DNA of 64,000 bases from Rhodopirellula baltica (lineage in GTDB: Bacteria; Planctomycetota; Planctomycetia; Pirellulales; Pirellulaceae), in NCBI GenBank assembly GCA_002901265.1, contig PPHI01000001.1, positions 124,001 to 188,000 on the forward strand, given 5' to 3'. The translations under genes and the position numbers were made by a program. The notes beneath the pieces were generated by a model. It was not told where the DNA came from. It worked only from the letters and a program-made list of their open reading frames with translations, and did not search any database. Below are positions 28,563-38,411 of the stretch, one piece after another; position 1 is the first letter of the stretch; each line of letters opens with the position of its first letter.

Positions 28563-28609
28563 CAGGCCGCTCCCAATCGATCCGATAGAACTGTCGTTGT
28601 AGCAAAGCC

Positions 28610-28636
28610 CCTGCGGGAGGGTCGCACTCTCGCAGG
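28610..28636. terminator. Hairpin downstream of hsp20
   Basis: A 10-bp stem with one G-T pair (CCTGCGGGAG/CTCTCGCAGG) around a 7-nt loop, about 47 bases after the hsp20 stop. It lacks a T-run. Confidence 0.45.
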
Positions 28637-28673
28637 AACGCTTTGTCGCAGACAGTCCGTTGACGAGGTTTTC

Positions 28674-28742
28674 AGGGCGGGAAGGGTTCGCCCGTGGCAC
28701 CGCATCCATCTTGCCGTGTCACGGGCGAACCCTTCCCGCCCT
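28674..28742. repeat. Long perfect inverted repeat (23-bp arms, 23-nt loop)
   Basis: Bases 28674-28696 and 28720-28742 are exact reverse complements over 23 positions (core GGGAAGGGTTCGCCC). The arms are GC-rich and the loop is exactly 23 nt. It lies between hsp20 and the MoxR gene, just upstream of the latter's start at 28775. It could be a strong transcription barrier, a protein-binding site or a mobile palindromic repeat. Confidence 0.85.
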
Positions 28743-28774
28743 TCGTTTGTGGAGTGAAACCGGTTAGGCTGACA

Positions 28775-29806
28775 ATGACCGGATTTGAATCCCCATCAAC
28801 GTTTGCCGTTTTCAATCGAATGAACGCCCCGCAACTTGACGAACAGATTGCAAAGTACGCGCAGATTTGCAGCCGTTTGACCGACGAGGTCGGGCGTCTG
28901 TTGGTCGGCCAAGACAAAATGGTGTCGCGGCTCTTGATCGGACTGCTTACCGGTGGTCACGTGCTGCTCGAAGGCGTGCCGGGTTTGGCGAAAACTCTGA
29001 CAGTTAGCTCCCTTGCCAAAGCGATCCGGACCGATTTTTCACGGATCCAATTCACCCCGGACATGCTTCCGGCTGACGTGATTGGCACCGAGATTTTTAA
29101 TCCCAAGGACGCAACCTACAGCGTTAAACAGGGACCGATTTTTTCCAACTTGGTCCTCGCCGACGAAATCAACCGTGCACCGGCCAAGGTCCAGGCGGCG
29201 CTGCTCGAAGCGATGCAAGAAAAACAGGTCACCATCGGTACCGAAACGTTCCGATTCGGCGAACCCTTTTTGGTGATGGCGACGCAGAACCCGATCGAGC
29301 AGGAAGGGACTTACCCACTGCCCGAAGCGCAGGTCGACCGCTTCATGCTGAAAGCGACTGTCGATTACCCCAGTCGAGACGACGAACGCAAAATCGTTGA
29401 TCGTATCGCGGGTGGTAAACCGGTCCCCGAAATCACCCCCGTCGCCACGCCCGAAGAGATCATGGAGATCCGTGGGGTGGTCGAAAAAATTTGGTGTGAT
29501 GAAAAGGTTCGTGACTACGCCGTCGATGTGGTCCGGGCGACACGACAGCTCGGCGATGGGGCCGGCGGGCCGCTTGAGAATATGATTGAGATGGGGGCCA
29601 GTCCACGGGCTTCGATCTTCCTGCTCAAAGCCGGCAAGGCACATGCGTTTTTGGACGGACGCAGCTATGTCACCCCGCATGACATTAAATCGCTCGCCCC
29701 GGACGTGCTGCGGCATCGCATCGTGCTGACGTATGAAGCCGAAGCAGAAGGTAAAACCGTCGACAGCATCCTGCGTGACATCTTGGACAACGTCCCCGTT
29801 CCCTGA
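28775..29806 (+). CDS. moxR: MoxR-family AAA+ ATPase
   Basis: Chaperone-like ATPase that typically works with VWA proteins on metal insertion or complex assembly. Walker A is GVPGLAKTL (residues 67-75), Walker B is LVLADEINRAPAKVQAALLEAM, and sensor 1 is FLVMATQNPIEQEGTYPLPE. The C-terminal lid domain includes GASPRASIFLLKAGKAHAFLDG. The frame is open back to 28694 through the hairpin, but ATG 28775 (343 aa) or 28820 fits the family better. First gene of a five-gene MoxR/Bat operon. Confidence 0.93.
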   Translation: MTGFESPSTFAVFNRMNAPQLDEQIAKYAQICSRLTDEVGRLLVGQDKMVSRLLIGLLTGGHVLLEGVPGLAKTLTVSSLAKAIRTDFSRIQFTPDMLPADVIGTEIFNPKDATYSVKQGPIFSNLVLADEINRAPAKVQAALLEAMQEKQVTIGTETFRFGEPFLVMATQNPIEQEGTYPLPEAQVDRFMLKATVDYPSRDDERKIVDRIAGGKPVPEITPVATPEEIMEIRGVVEKIWCDEKVRDYAVDVVRATRQLGDGAGGPLENMIEMGASPRASIFLLKAGKAHAFLDGRSYVTPHDIKSLAPDVLRHRIVLTYEAEAEGKTVDSILRDILDNVPVP

Positions 29807-29889
29807 TTTTGGTTCAGCGACAAAACGCTGCCGTTTTGTCATCGCGCGTCGTTGGGAAGCTGTCTCCAGGAATCCGAAACTCATTCACC

Positions 29890-30861
29890 ATGCTGCCACG
29901 CGAAGTCATCCGCCGTGTCCGCGACATTCAGATTCGAACCGGTCGCCAAGTCGCTGACGTCTTGGCCGGTCAGTACGAATCTGTTTTCAAAGGTCGTGGG
30001 ATCGAATTCGATGAAGTTCGGCCCTACGTCCCCGGTGACGATGTCCGTACGATCGACTGGAATGTGACCGCGCGTGTCGGTGAGCCGTATGTCAAACGAT
30101 ACATCGAAGACCGTCAGTTGACGCTGATGGTGATGGCAGATGTCTCTGCTTCGCAAGACTTCGGTTCCAACTTACGCAGCAAACGCGAAGCCACTGCGGA
30201 GCTCAGTGCCCTGCTCGCGTTCTCGGCCAACCAGAGTGACGACAAGATCGGCTTGACGCTCTTTCATGGCAACATCGAACAATACATTCCCGCTCGCAAA
30301 GGCGGTAAGCACTCGCTGCGAGTCATCCGCGAAGTCCTCGCCCATGGACAGGTCGAAGCCAAGCAAGACGCCGTGAAAACCCCGTCGCGTTCGAAGCGGC
30401 GGTGGTTGCCGATGTTTGGACGACGGGCGTGGTGGCGCACCGGACGTCAAGCCACCAACATTGCCGGTGCGATGGAATTCCTGATGTCGGTGACGACTCG
30501 CAAAACGATCTGTTTTGTCATCAGTGATTTCTTGGACGACGATTACATTAAACCGATGCAAAGTGCGAACCGAAAGCACGATGTAATCGCGGTCTTGGTG
30601 ACCGATCCGACTGAGCTTGAGATACCTGCCGTCGGTTTGGTCAATCTGGAAGACGCCGAAACCGGAGAAGTCCGGCAATATGACACCTCCTCTTCTGCTT
30701 TTCGTGACAAAGTCCAATCGCACTGCAACCAACGCATCGATCGCCTTCGCCGTCAATTCGCCGCTTCTGGGATCGACTTCATTCACATCGATGCCGGAGG
30801 CGATGTCGTTGACCCGCTGGTGAAATTCTTTCACATGCGTCAACGGAGGATGCGAGGGTGA
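29890..30861 (+). CDS. DUF58 domain protein (MoxR operon)
   Basis: Carries the DUF58 signature in full: GQYESVFKGRGIEFDEVRPY followed by VPGDDVRTIDWNVTARVGEP, and a degenerate VWA-like core (LTLMVMADVSASQDFGS, then ISDFLDDDY). DUF58 proteins are encoded with MoxR and Bat genes in many bacteria and probably act as adaptors. The start is taken at ATG 29890 (MLPREVIRRV, 323 aa). The frame is open to a TTG at 29809, just after the MoxR stop. It overlaps the next gene by four bases (GTGA). Confidence 0.9.
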   Translation: MLPREVIRRVRDIQIRTGRQVADVLAGQYESVFKGRGIEFDEVRPYVPGDDVRTIDWNVTARVGEPYVKRYIEDRQLTLMVMADVSASQDFGSNLRSKREATAELSALLAFSANQSDDKIGLTLFHGNIEQYIPARKGGKHSLRVIREVLAHGQVEAKQDAVKTPSRSKRRWLPMFGRRAWWRTGRQATNIAGAMEFLMSVTTRKTICFVISDFLDDDYIKPMQSANRKHDVIAVLVTDPTELEIPAVGLVNLEDAETGEVRQYDTSSSAFRDKVQSHCNQRIDRLRRQFAASGIDFIHIDAGGDVVDPLVKFFHMRQRRMRG

Positions 30862-31862
30862 ACGGTAATCTTGTAGCCAAAGGCCTGCTGCTGTTGATGC
30901 TTTGCCAGCACGCAAGTTTCGTCATTGCCGCCGCGGATGAAACCGAGACGATCACCAGCGAACGAGTTTCCGGACCGGTAACCGTGCGTGTGTCGCTTCA
31001 ACCAAAGTCGCCGATCATTGGTGACACGGTCAAGTTGACGATCGCGGTAACAGCCGAAAAAGATGTCGAAGTCTTGATGCCCGATTTCGGTTCGGCGCTC
31101 AATCGTTTTTCGATCGTCGACTTCGCACCGCGACAATCGATCGATGACGAAGGACGCGTCATTGCGACACAGACCTATCGGTTGGACCTTCCATCTTCGG
31201 GGCCGCAAGTGGTCCCGCCTATCTTGGTCGAGTACATCGATCGTCGCGAAGGTAAACAGACTACGCCAGAGGATTTGGACGCTTACGAAATCCTTACTGA
31301 TCGCATCAAGTTCGACGTGCAGAGCGTCTTGCCATCGGAATCGACTGACGAGCTGGTACCGCCGCTGGGACGGTTGGATCCATTGCCAAACGCGACCAAC
31401 AAACGTTCGGGTGTCGCTTGGGGATTTGCGATCGGCGTGATGACGCTGGTGAGCGCACTCGCGATTGTGTTGTGGGTGAGATCGCGTCAACGCGAACGAC
31501 GTCGTTCGGCATTTGAAATCGCCAACGGTCGCTTGGAACAACTCCTGCAAAGCCCGCGTGAGACCGAGCAACAAATCGATCAATTCTATGTCCAGCTGAC
31601 CGCAATCATTCGGCAATACATCGAAGACCGTTTCGAGATGCGAGCTCCCGAATTAACCACCGACGAGTTTCTCGCGTCGATCAGCAATTCGCCTGACTTT
31701 TCGTCAGAGCACCAAGGATTGTTGCACGACTTTTTGCGACACGCCGACCTCGTCAAATTCGCCGGCGCAAAGCCATCATCGGACGAGACCCATCGTTCGA
31801 TCGAAACGGCACGACGGTTTCTTCTTGAAACCCGACAAGGAGGCGAGGATGCCGGACATTGA
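30858..31862 (+). CDS. MoxR/Bat operon membrane protein with beta-sandwich domain (DUF4381/BatD-like)
   Basis: A 334-residue single-pass protein. A signal peptide (GLLLLMLCQHASFVIAA) precedes a roughly 150-residue beta-rich extracytoplasmic domain (VRVSLQPKSPIIGDTVKLTI, FSIVDFAPRQ). A TM segment lies near 195-213 (WGFAIGVMTLVSALAIVLWV). The cytoplasmic helical domain includes the YVQLTAIIRQYIEDRFEMRA motif, typical of DUF4381-like proteins in these operons. It starts at GTG 30858, overlapping the DUF58 stop, and overlaps batA by 14 bases. The role is presumably scaffolding for VWA proteins (inferred). Confidence 0.8.
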   Translation: MNGNLVAKGLLLLMLCQHASFVIAAADETETITSERVSGPVTVRVSLQPKSPIIGDTVKLTIAVTAEKDVEVLMPDFGSALNRFSIVDFAPRQSIDDEGRVIATQTYRLDLPSSGPQVVPPILVEYIDRREGKQTTPEDLDAYEILTDRIKFDVQSVLPSESTDELVPPLGRLDPLPNATNKRSGVAWGFAIGVMTLVSALAIVLWVRSRQRERRRSAFEIANGRLEQLLQSPRETEQQIDQFYVQLTAIIRQYIEDRFEMRAPELTTDEFLASISNSPDFSSEHQGLLHDFLRHADLVKFAGAKPSSDETHRSIETARRFLLETRQGGEDAGH

Positions 31863-32880
31863 ATTCCGAAACGCTGGATTCTTGTGGCTACTGCTTTTCT
31901 TGCCGCTGATCTATGCGATGGCCGTGGCGAATCCGAACGTGCTGCGTTTTTCGTCGCTGCAGATTCCCGATCATGGCTCACGGGCCATTCGAGTTTGGTT
32001 GGCGAAACTACCCGCTGTGCTGATGTCACTTGCCGTTGCGTGCATCATCGTCGCGCTGGCTGGACCGCGAACGCCGAATGCGGAAAGTAAAGTTTCCCGC
32101 GAAGGGATCGCCATCATGATGGTGGTCGACCGCTCGGGTTCAATGAAGGCACGTGATCTAGTCGAAGGAGACTACAGTGTTGACCGTTTACAGGTCGTCA
32201 AAGAAGTCTTTCGCCAGTTCGTTTTGGGTGATTCTGATTCCGGCACCCAAGGCCGTGACGATGACGCGATTGGATTGATCGCCTTTGCGGGATTCGCTGA
32301 TAGCTTGTGCCCGCTGACGCTGGATCATGGCAACTTGGTATCCATGGCAGACGAGTTACAGATCGCCGATTCGCGTCAAGAAGACGGTACCGCGATCGGC
32401 GACGGTTTGGCACTCGCTGTCGAACGCCTTCGGCGGAGCAAAACGAAATCCAAAGTCGTCATTCTGCTGACCGACGGTTCAAACAATGCCGGGGTCATCG
32501 ATCCCGAACAGGCCGCCGATGTGGCCCAAGCCAGCGGGGTCAAGGTTTACTGTATTGGAACTGGGACCCGAGGCCGGGCGCCGTTTCCTACCATCGATCC
32601 GTTTACCGGTCGCAGTATCTTGGCCGAAATACCGGTCGAGCTTGACGAAGACACCTTAAAAATGATCGCCGATAAAACAGGCGGCGAGTACTTTCGGGCG
32701 ACCGATCGCGACAGCTTGGTCGGTATCTACCAACAGATTGACAAGATGGAACGCACCAAAGTCACCGAACAGCGTTACCTACAATACGATGAACGCTATC
32801 GGACTCCGCTGTTAATCGGCGTAATCTTGTTGGGGGCGTCGCTGCTCTCCCGGGCAACCATTTTTCGAACGCTTCCCTAA
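31849..32880 (+). CDS. batA: BatA-like VWA domain membrane protein
   Basis: A 343-residue aerotolerance-type protein. Two N-terminal TM segments (LWLLLFLPLIYAMAV and LPAVLMSLAVACIIVALAG) precede a VWA domain with an intact MIDAS (MMVVDRSGSMKARDL) and the later GTAIGDGLALAVERL and LTDGSNNAG motifs. A third TM lies at the C-terminus (PLLIGVILLGASLLSRATI). The start ATG 31849 has AAGGAGG upstream and overlaps the preceding gene. Together with MoxR, the VWA domain would bind a metal-dependent partner at the membrane. Confidence 0.92.
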   Translation: MPDIEFRNAGFLWLLLFLPLIYAMAVANPNVLRFSSLQIPDHGSRAIRVWLAKLPAVLMSLAVACIIVALAGPRTPNAESKVSREGIAIMMVVDRSGSMKARDLVEGDYSVDRLQVVKEVFRQFVLGDSDSGTQGRDDDAIGLIAFAGFADSLCPLTLDHGNLVSMADELQIADSRQEDGTAIGDGLALAVERLRRSKTKSKVVILLTDGSNNAGVIDPEQAADVAQASGVKVYCIGTGTRGRAPFPTIDPFTGRSILAEIPVELDEDTLKMIADKTGGEYFRATDRDSLVGIYQQIDKMERTKVTEQRYLQYDERYRTPLLIGVILLGASLLSRATIFRTLP

Positions 32881-32913
32881 CGCCGCGTTGATTGCTGAAT
32901 TCCAGAAACCACC

Positions 32914-35900
32914 ATGAACAATTTTCGATTCGAATCGCCGAATTGGTCCGCCGCCTTCTGGGTGGTGCTGGTGGTATTTACGCTTTTGTTTTGGCTATTG
33001 CGACGACGTGCGACGGTGCTGTCGCAATTGGTCTCGGTGTTGATGCAGTCCCGTCTCGTCCGCCAGCCGTCAATGCTGCGTCGCATCCTGGTGCCGGGAA
33101 TGTATGCCGCCGCGACGGTCTGCTTTGTTGTGGCGTTGATGCGACCACAATTTGGGATGACGACAATCAGCACGCCAAACGTCGGCGCCCAATTGATGTT
33201 TTGTTTGGATGTCAGCAAGTCGATGCTGGCGGAGGACGTAGCGCCCAACCGGTTGGAACGCGCGAAAGCCGACATAACAGATTTGTTGTCGTTCCTCGAC
33301 GGCGACCAAGTCGGGCTGATCGCATTCGCCGGTCGAGCGAGCGTGTTGTGCCCGATGACAACGGATTACGGATTCTTTCGCTTGATTTTAGACGGTGCCG
33401 GTCCGAATAGCGTCGGTCGTGGTGGTACCAGTCTGGAAGAACCGCTTCGGAAAGCGATTGACGGCTATCGTGATGGGGGTGACGTCTCGCGAGTGATTGT
33501 CTTGATCACCGATGGCGAAGATCACGATTCGCGTCCGCTCGACGCCGCCGATGAAGCACGCCAACGCGGAATTCGAATCGTCGCCGTTGGGTTGGGCGAT
33601 GAAGCAGGAAGCGAAATCCGAATCACCGACCCGCAAACCGGTGCGACCGAGCGGTTGCGTGACCAAGACGGCAGTCCTGTCGTTAGTCGTCTTGATGGGC
33701 AGACACTTCGTGAACTCGCACTCAAGACCGAAGGCGTCTACATCCCCGCTGGTACGGGGCGGTTGGATTTGAAGTCGATCTATGAAACTCACCTGCAACC
33801 GCTGGTACGTGACGAACTTGAAAGCGAACGCCGCGTGATTCGCCGTGAAGCATTTCAATGGGCAATTGTCGCTGGCTTGATCTTGACAGTGCTAGCGCTG
33901 ATGATCGGCTCTCGACCCGCCGCTGTGAGCGATACCACGGCAATTGATGCCGCAAATGGCGATGGCAAGCGAGTCGTCAGCGCGATCTTGTTTACTGTCG
34001 CACTGTATTCTGTGGCACTGTTTTCCCACGAAGCTGCTGCGGCGAATCCTGAAACAGCATCATTGCCCAAGGTCGCGTCCGAAGCAGAAATCAAGCCGCC
34101 CGGAAGTGAAGTACCTGAATCGGTTCCCGTACGACAGATTTACAACGACGGGTTGGAATTGCTGCAAGGAACAACTGCCGAGCAAATCGACAAAGCGGAA
34201 ACTCTGTTGACGGCGGCTCGTGATCGTTCTGATTCTGATGGCGAAGTTCGTTATCGGGCGACCTACAACTTGGGTTGGGTGGCCGTTCGAAGGGCAGATG
34301 CGAACGTCGAGAATGCACCCGAACAGGCGCTTCAGCAATTGCAGCAAGCGTCATCTTGGTTTCGCGATGCGATTCGCATCCGCCCCGAATCTGAGGCCGC
34401 TCGGCAAAACCTGGAAGTCGTACTGAAACGTATTATTCAACTGCGTGATCAAATCACGAAGCAAAACGAAGGTGATTTGCTGGAACAGATCACCACGATG
34501 ATCGAGACCGTGCGTGGACAGCTAAACCAACTTCGTGGATTGGTCCAGCAAGTCACCAAGTCGGACGATCCGAACATCGTTGATCGGTATCGAGCCGAAT
34601 TCAATCGCTTTGCGGTCGAGCATCGCGTGACCTTGTCTGATCTCGAAGGCCTAATCGAATTAGCCGCCGACGAAATTCAAACGTTGCAGACCAAAGACGA
34701 TACGGAAAAGACCCCAGAGGACGCAGTCCGCGAGATGCAGTTGCAAGCGTCACTGGAACACCTGGGGGCGGCGGGGCAGCGGCTGGGCTCTGCCCGCAAT
34801 CAACTCCGACGCCGCCAAGCAATGCGAGCCTTCCGTCGCGCCAATGCGAGCTTGGCAGAGCTGAAACGGGCACGCGAGCAATTGCTGGAACCGTTGGAAG
34901 TCTTGGACGGGATTTTGGCTGATTGTATGCCACTCGCACGCGAGACGGCTGCGATCGCCTTGCATCAACCCGACACACCGCTGCCCGCATGGATCGACCA
35001 GGATTACTTGGCAGAGAATCAAGTCGAACTTTCCACTCGGACCGGCGAACTGACAAGCCGTTTGCAAGCCGGTGTCGATGCAGCAAACACGTCCTCCGTC
35101 AGCACCGCAGATCATGGACAGGATGGTGCAGAAGATCCCGGGCAAAAGGAGATGATTGAACAGATCGGTCGTGCCCTGCCACACTTGGTCACCGCAGTGG
35201 ATCAAATGCGTCAGTCGGAAAACGAACTTGCCGCGCCCCTGTACCAACAGTCGCTGGAGCATCAAGTGAACTCGATCGCGGCGTTGCAGCAAGCTCGTGA
35301 ACAGTTTGCCGACTTGCGGACATTGATCGAATTGACCAGCGCCGATCAATCCATGCTCCGTGATGGTTTAGGGCAAATCAAAGAGTTGGAGAGCACGGGC
35401 ACAGCCAACGATCCAGCTGAAGAATCGTCGGAGGAAACAAGTTCGGAGGAAGTTGACTCGTCGCCAGTGATGCCTTCCGAGGAGGAACTAAAGGAACTCT
35501 TGCAAGCTGTCTCCGAGAAGCAATCAAAAAACATTGTCCGCGCCGATCGTATCGCCGGGATGATTGCCAAGGAACTCGAAGCACTCCAGCAGGCTGCCAA
35601 TACGCCACAGGAACCAACCCCTGGTTCTGATCCGTCAGCTCAGGACGATCAAGCGGCTGAGCAAGAGATCCAACGCTACGAGTTGGCGTCGGAATTGATC
35701 GGAAAGGTTGCCAACGAAATGAATGCCGCGGTGACGGCCATGAATGATCCAGCCGCAGAAGAAGATCCAGTAGAGGAGCAAGCATCAGTCGTTAGCGATG
35801 CTTTCGATCATGCGAACGCCGCGGCCGAATCGCTCGATGAACTTCGTCGGTTGTTTTTCACCTTGATCGAGCATCTGCGTGAGACTGCGAAAAAGCAGGC

Positions 35901-36504
35901 GGAATTGAACGACGAAACGCAAGAATCGGTAGGCACAGAAAGCGATCAAGACAACTCTGCCTCACAATTCCAGCAACTGGGGAAAAAGCAGGCTGACCTT
36001 TCGCAGGTTTCAAACGAACTGGCGTCGGCGTTCGAACAACAGGCACAACAGCAAGTTCAACAGCCGTCTCCAGACGAAGATACCCAGCAACCTGAACAGC
36101 AAGCCCAGCAACAAGAGATGGCGGAAAAACAACAACAGGCCGCCGAGTTGATTCGCCAAGGTAGCCAGTTGATGGATCAGGCTGTCACCGAGATGAACTC
36201 CGAATCAGATAGTCACGAGGCGGTGCTCGAACCGCAAGGTCAAGCGTTGCAAAAACTGTTTGAGGCGTTGCAGTTGTTGCAGCCTCCACAGAACAATGAT
36301 CAAAACCAAGACCAAAATGATCAGCAACAACAAGACCAGTCGCAGCAAGAGCAACAGCAGAATCAGCAACAGCAGCAACAAGGCCAACAACAAATGGACC
36401 CTTCGCGCGTCCTGCAAGCAGTTCGGGACCGTGAAGCACAACGCCGTAAGGAACGCGAGCGAACGCAAAACGCGGGCCAGGTTCCGGTCGAGAAGGATTG
36501 GTAA
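32914..36504 (+). CDS. BatB-BatC fusion: VWA plus TPR with long acidic and glutamine-rich tail
   Basis: A 1196-residue protein combining functions usually split over two genes. TM near 14-29; VWA with MIDAS DVSKSMLAEDV (D99-S103) and VGRGGTSLEEPLRKAI; another TM near 313-332 (WAIVAGLILTVLALMIGS). Around 405-500 there are TPR repeats (YNDGLELLQGTTAEQ, then TYNLGWVAVRRAD) like BatC. The next 550 residues are long helical coiled-coil sequence rich in Gln and Glu. The last part is dominated by Q runs (QQQQQGQQQMDPSRVLQ). It starts at ATG 32914 and its stop overlaps batD by one base (TAATG). The length is far above BatB (about 330) and BatC (about 250). Confidence 0.88.
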   Translation: MNNFRFESPNWSAAFWVVLVVFTLLFWLLRRRATVLSQLVSVLMQSRLVRQPSMLRRILVPGMYAAATVCFVVALMRPQFGMTTISTPNVGAQLMFCLDVSKSMLAEDVAPNRLERAKADITDLLSFLDGDQVGLIAFAGRASVLCPMTTDYGFFRLILDGAGPNSVGRGGTSLEEPLRKAIDGYRDGGDVSRVIVLITDGEDHDSRPLDAADEARQRGIRIVAVGLGDEAGSEIRITDPQTGATERLRDQDGSPVVSRLDGQTLRELALKTEGVYIPAGTGRLDLKSIYETHLQPLVRDELESERRVIRREAFQWAIVAGLILTVLALMIGSRPAAVSDTTAIDAANGDGKRVVSAILFTVALYSVALFSHEAAAANPETASLPKVASEAEIKPPGSEVPESVPVRQIYNDGLELLQGTTAEQIDKAETLLTAARDRSDSDGEVRYRATYNLGWVAVRRADANVENAPEQALQQLQQASSWFRDAIRIRPESEAARQNLEVVLKRIIQLRDQITKQNEGDLLEQITTMIETVRGQLNQLRGLVQQVTKSDDPNIVDRYRAEFNRFAVEHRVTLSDLEGLIELAADEIQTLQTKDDTEKTPEDAVREMQLQASLEHLGAAGQRLGSARNQLRRRQAMRAFRRANASLAELKRAREQLLEPLEVLDGILADCMPLARETAAIALHQPDTPLPAWIDQDYLAENQVELSTRTGELTSRLQAGVDAANTSSVSTADHGQDGAEDPGQKEMIEQIGRALPHLVTAVDQMRQSENELAAPLYQQSLEHQVNSIAALQQAREQFADLRTLIELTSADQSMLRDGLGQIKELESTGTANDPAEESSEETSSEEVDSSPVMPSEEELKELLQAVSEKQSKNIVRADRIAGMIAKELEALQQAANTPQEPTPGSDPSAQDDQAAEQEIQRYELASELIGKVANEMNAAVTAMNDPAAEEDPVEEQASVVSDAFDHANAAAESLDELRRLFFTLIEHLRETAKKQAELNDETQESVGTESDQDNSASQFQQLGKKQADLSQVSNELASAFEQQAQQQVQQPSPDEDTQQPEQQAQQQEMAEKQQQAAELIRQGSQLMDQAVTEMNSESDSHEAVLEPQGQALQKLFEALQLLQPPQNNDQNQDQNDQQQQDQSQQEQQQNQQQQQQGQQQMDPSRVLQAVRDREAQRRKERERTQNAGQVPVEKDW

Positions 36505-38386
36505 TGATTAAACAACGATCTTGGTTACCGTCGAACCGTTGGGCCGTCGTGTTGCTCGTCACGCTGTGCTGCAGCGTCGGTATTCAAGCGCAAGACGACG
36601 TCACTGTCGAAGCCGCGAAGCAACGTGGTCCCTATTACGTCGGCGTCGGCACGACAATCCAGTTCACTGTTCGCGGACTAGAAACAAAACCTGACCCGAC
36701 TTGTGAAGTCATCAACGCCGATCCGGCAATTCAGGCTTCGGTTGCCGGGATCAGCCCGCGGATCATGCAACAGGTTTATCAATCGGGTGGTCGCATTCGG
36801 CGAATCCAACAGGTCACCTACGTGATCCAAATGCAGGTGATCGCCAGTCGCGCTGGACAGTACAGCGTTGGGCCGTTTGTGATTCGCCAAGATGGCGTGG
36901 AAAAACAAGTGGATCCGATCGAGATGACTTTCGAGTCTGTTCCGGCGACCGACCAGATGCGAGTCGCTTTGGAGTTGCCAGAAATCGCTTATCCGGACCA
37001 ACGCGTCAAAGTAAAACTTCGATGGGCGGTGACCAGCGAATTGTCTGATATCCAGTCGCTCCATATCAGCTCGCCTGTCTTTGATCAGTTCCGCTTCGCG
37101 CCCGATCCGCCAGGTTCCCGTCAGTCCAATAAATTGCCGGTGCAAACGCCGCAAGGTAGTGTCGCGATCCTGCGGAAGTCAGTTCAGAAACGATCGACGG
37201 AAAAGAGTTCACGGTGTTGACGGCCGAACGCACGCTCATTCCAGACCGACCCGGCGAATTCGAACTGGATCCCATCTCGGCAACAATTCGTGTCGTGACA
37301 CAGTGGCAGCGACAACGATCCGGGCTCGATGACTTTGGCTTTGGCGGATCGCTTTTGGAAGAGGCGTTCGGCGGTCGGTCTCGTCCGATGGAAGTCAAGC
37401 TTTATCGCGCCGAAGGCAAGCCGCATCGGTTTCAAGTTAAGCCGTTCCCAAGTGCTGATCGTCCCGAAAGTTTTGCGGGGGCCGTCGGCTCGGGCTTCAC
37501 GCTTGATGTCGCTGCCGACCGAACGGTAGTGCGCGCCGGTGACCCGATTCGATTGACAATTGATATCCGTGGCGATGGTAACTTGGAAAATGCAACGTTG
37601 CCGTCGTTATTCGCCGACGGCGGACTTTCCAAAGACCAATTCCGAGTTCCCGAGGGCGACGTACCTGGTGTTTTTGATCCAGACACGTTGACGAAAACGT
37701 TCGAGGTACTGGTCCGCGTCGAAGATGAAAATATTGATGAATTGCCAGCTCTTCGCTACTCGTGGTTCGATCCAAATAACGAAACGTACCAAACCACACT
37801 GTCGAGCCCGATTGCGCTACGAGTGAATCCGGCTTCGATGGTCACCGCCGACGCTGTGGTCAGTTCCGGAGCTCGAAAACGGACCGATGGGAACACGACC
37901 GATCAAACGATGGAGACAGTCGACCTGGGACGCGCCAGTTCGGACGGAATCAGTCCGTCCCAGGTTTTGTCCGGCGTCGATCTCAGTCTGACGACCGACG
38001 CCAATCGCTTGTTGGCCGCTCCAAGCGGATTACTCGCCAGCGGGGCATTTCAAGGTTCCGTCTATGTGATCGCTGCGCTGTGCCTGATTTGGATGATGGT
38101 CGGGAAACAGCGCAAACAGTCCGATCCCGCAGAGCGACAAGCCAAGACATTGGCAACACAACTTGGCCAGCAGATTCAGTCTGCCGCTAGCATGAATGCG
38201 AAAACCGGCGCGGCTCAGATCGCAGAAGCACTGCGCTCCGCGCTCCGTGAATTAGATGCCGTCGACCGCGAAGCGATTCAAGTGACAATCGCGAAATGCG
38301 AAGCGATCGAGTTTCGTCCTGATCCGGCATCGCAATCGACGCTGGACCCCGCATTGATCGACGAGGCAGCAAGGCATCTGCCCTAG
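36504..38386 (+). CDS. batD: BatD-like oxygen-tolerance protein, with a one-base frameshift
   Basis: Exported protein with repeated Ig-like domains and a C-terminal TM (VYVIAALCLIWMMVG). A signal peptide (WAVVLLVTLCCSVGIQA) is followed by the BatD start region (YYVGVGTTIQFTVRG). The first frame runs to a TGA at 37218-37220 but loses sense after QTPQGSVAI near 37170. The second frame resumes with AEVSSETIDGKEFTVLTAER, DRPGEFELDPISATIRV and continues to 38386. One extra C at 37169-37171 (ATCCCT) restores a single 627-residue BatD. The ATG at 36504 overlaps the BatBC stop. The C-terminal 130 residues beyond the TM are helical. Confidence 0.85.
37923..37965 (+). repeat. Terminator-like inverted repeat inside batD
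   Basis: Arms ACCTGGGACG and CGTCCCAGGT (10 bp, perfect) enclose a smaller hairpin (CGGAC/GTCCG) and are followed by TTTTG. It is coding sequence (region LGRASSDGISPSQVLS), so it may be coincidental or attenuating. Confidence 0.4.
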
Positions 38387-38411
38387 GTCGATCATTCAAC
38401 TGCATGGACAG

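Noticed and set aside
28694-28774. Longer N-terminus for the MoxR protein
   Set aside because: The extension is translated from the right arm of the 23-bp inverted repeat and has no similarity to MoxR N-termini.
37214-38386. Second half of batD as an independent gene starting at GTG 37214
   Set aside because: Meaningful BatD sequence continues upstream of that GTG in the same frame back to the frameshift, so it is not a separate start.
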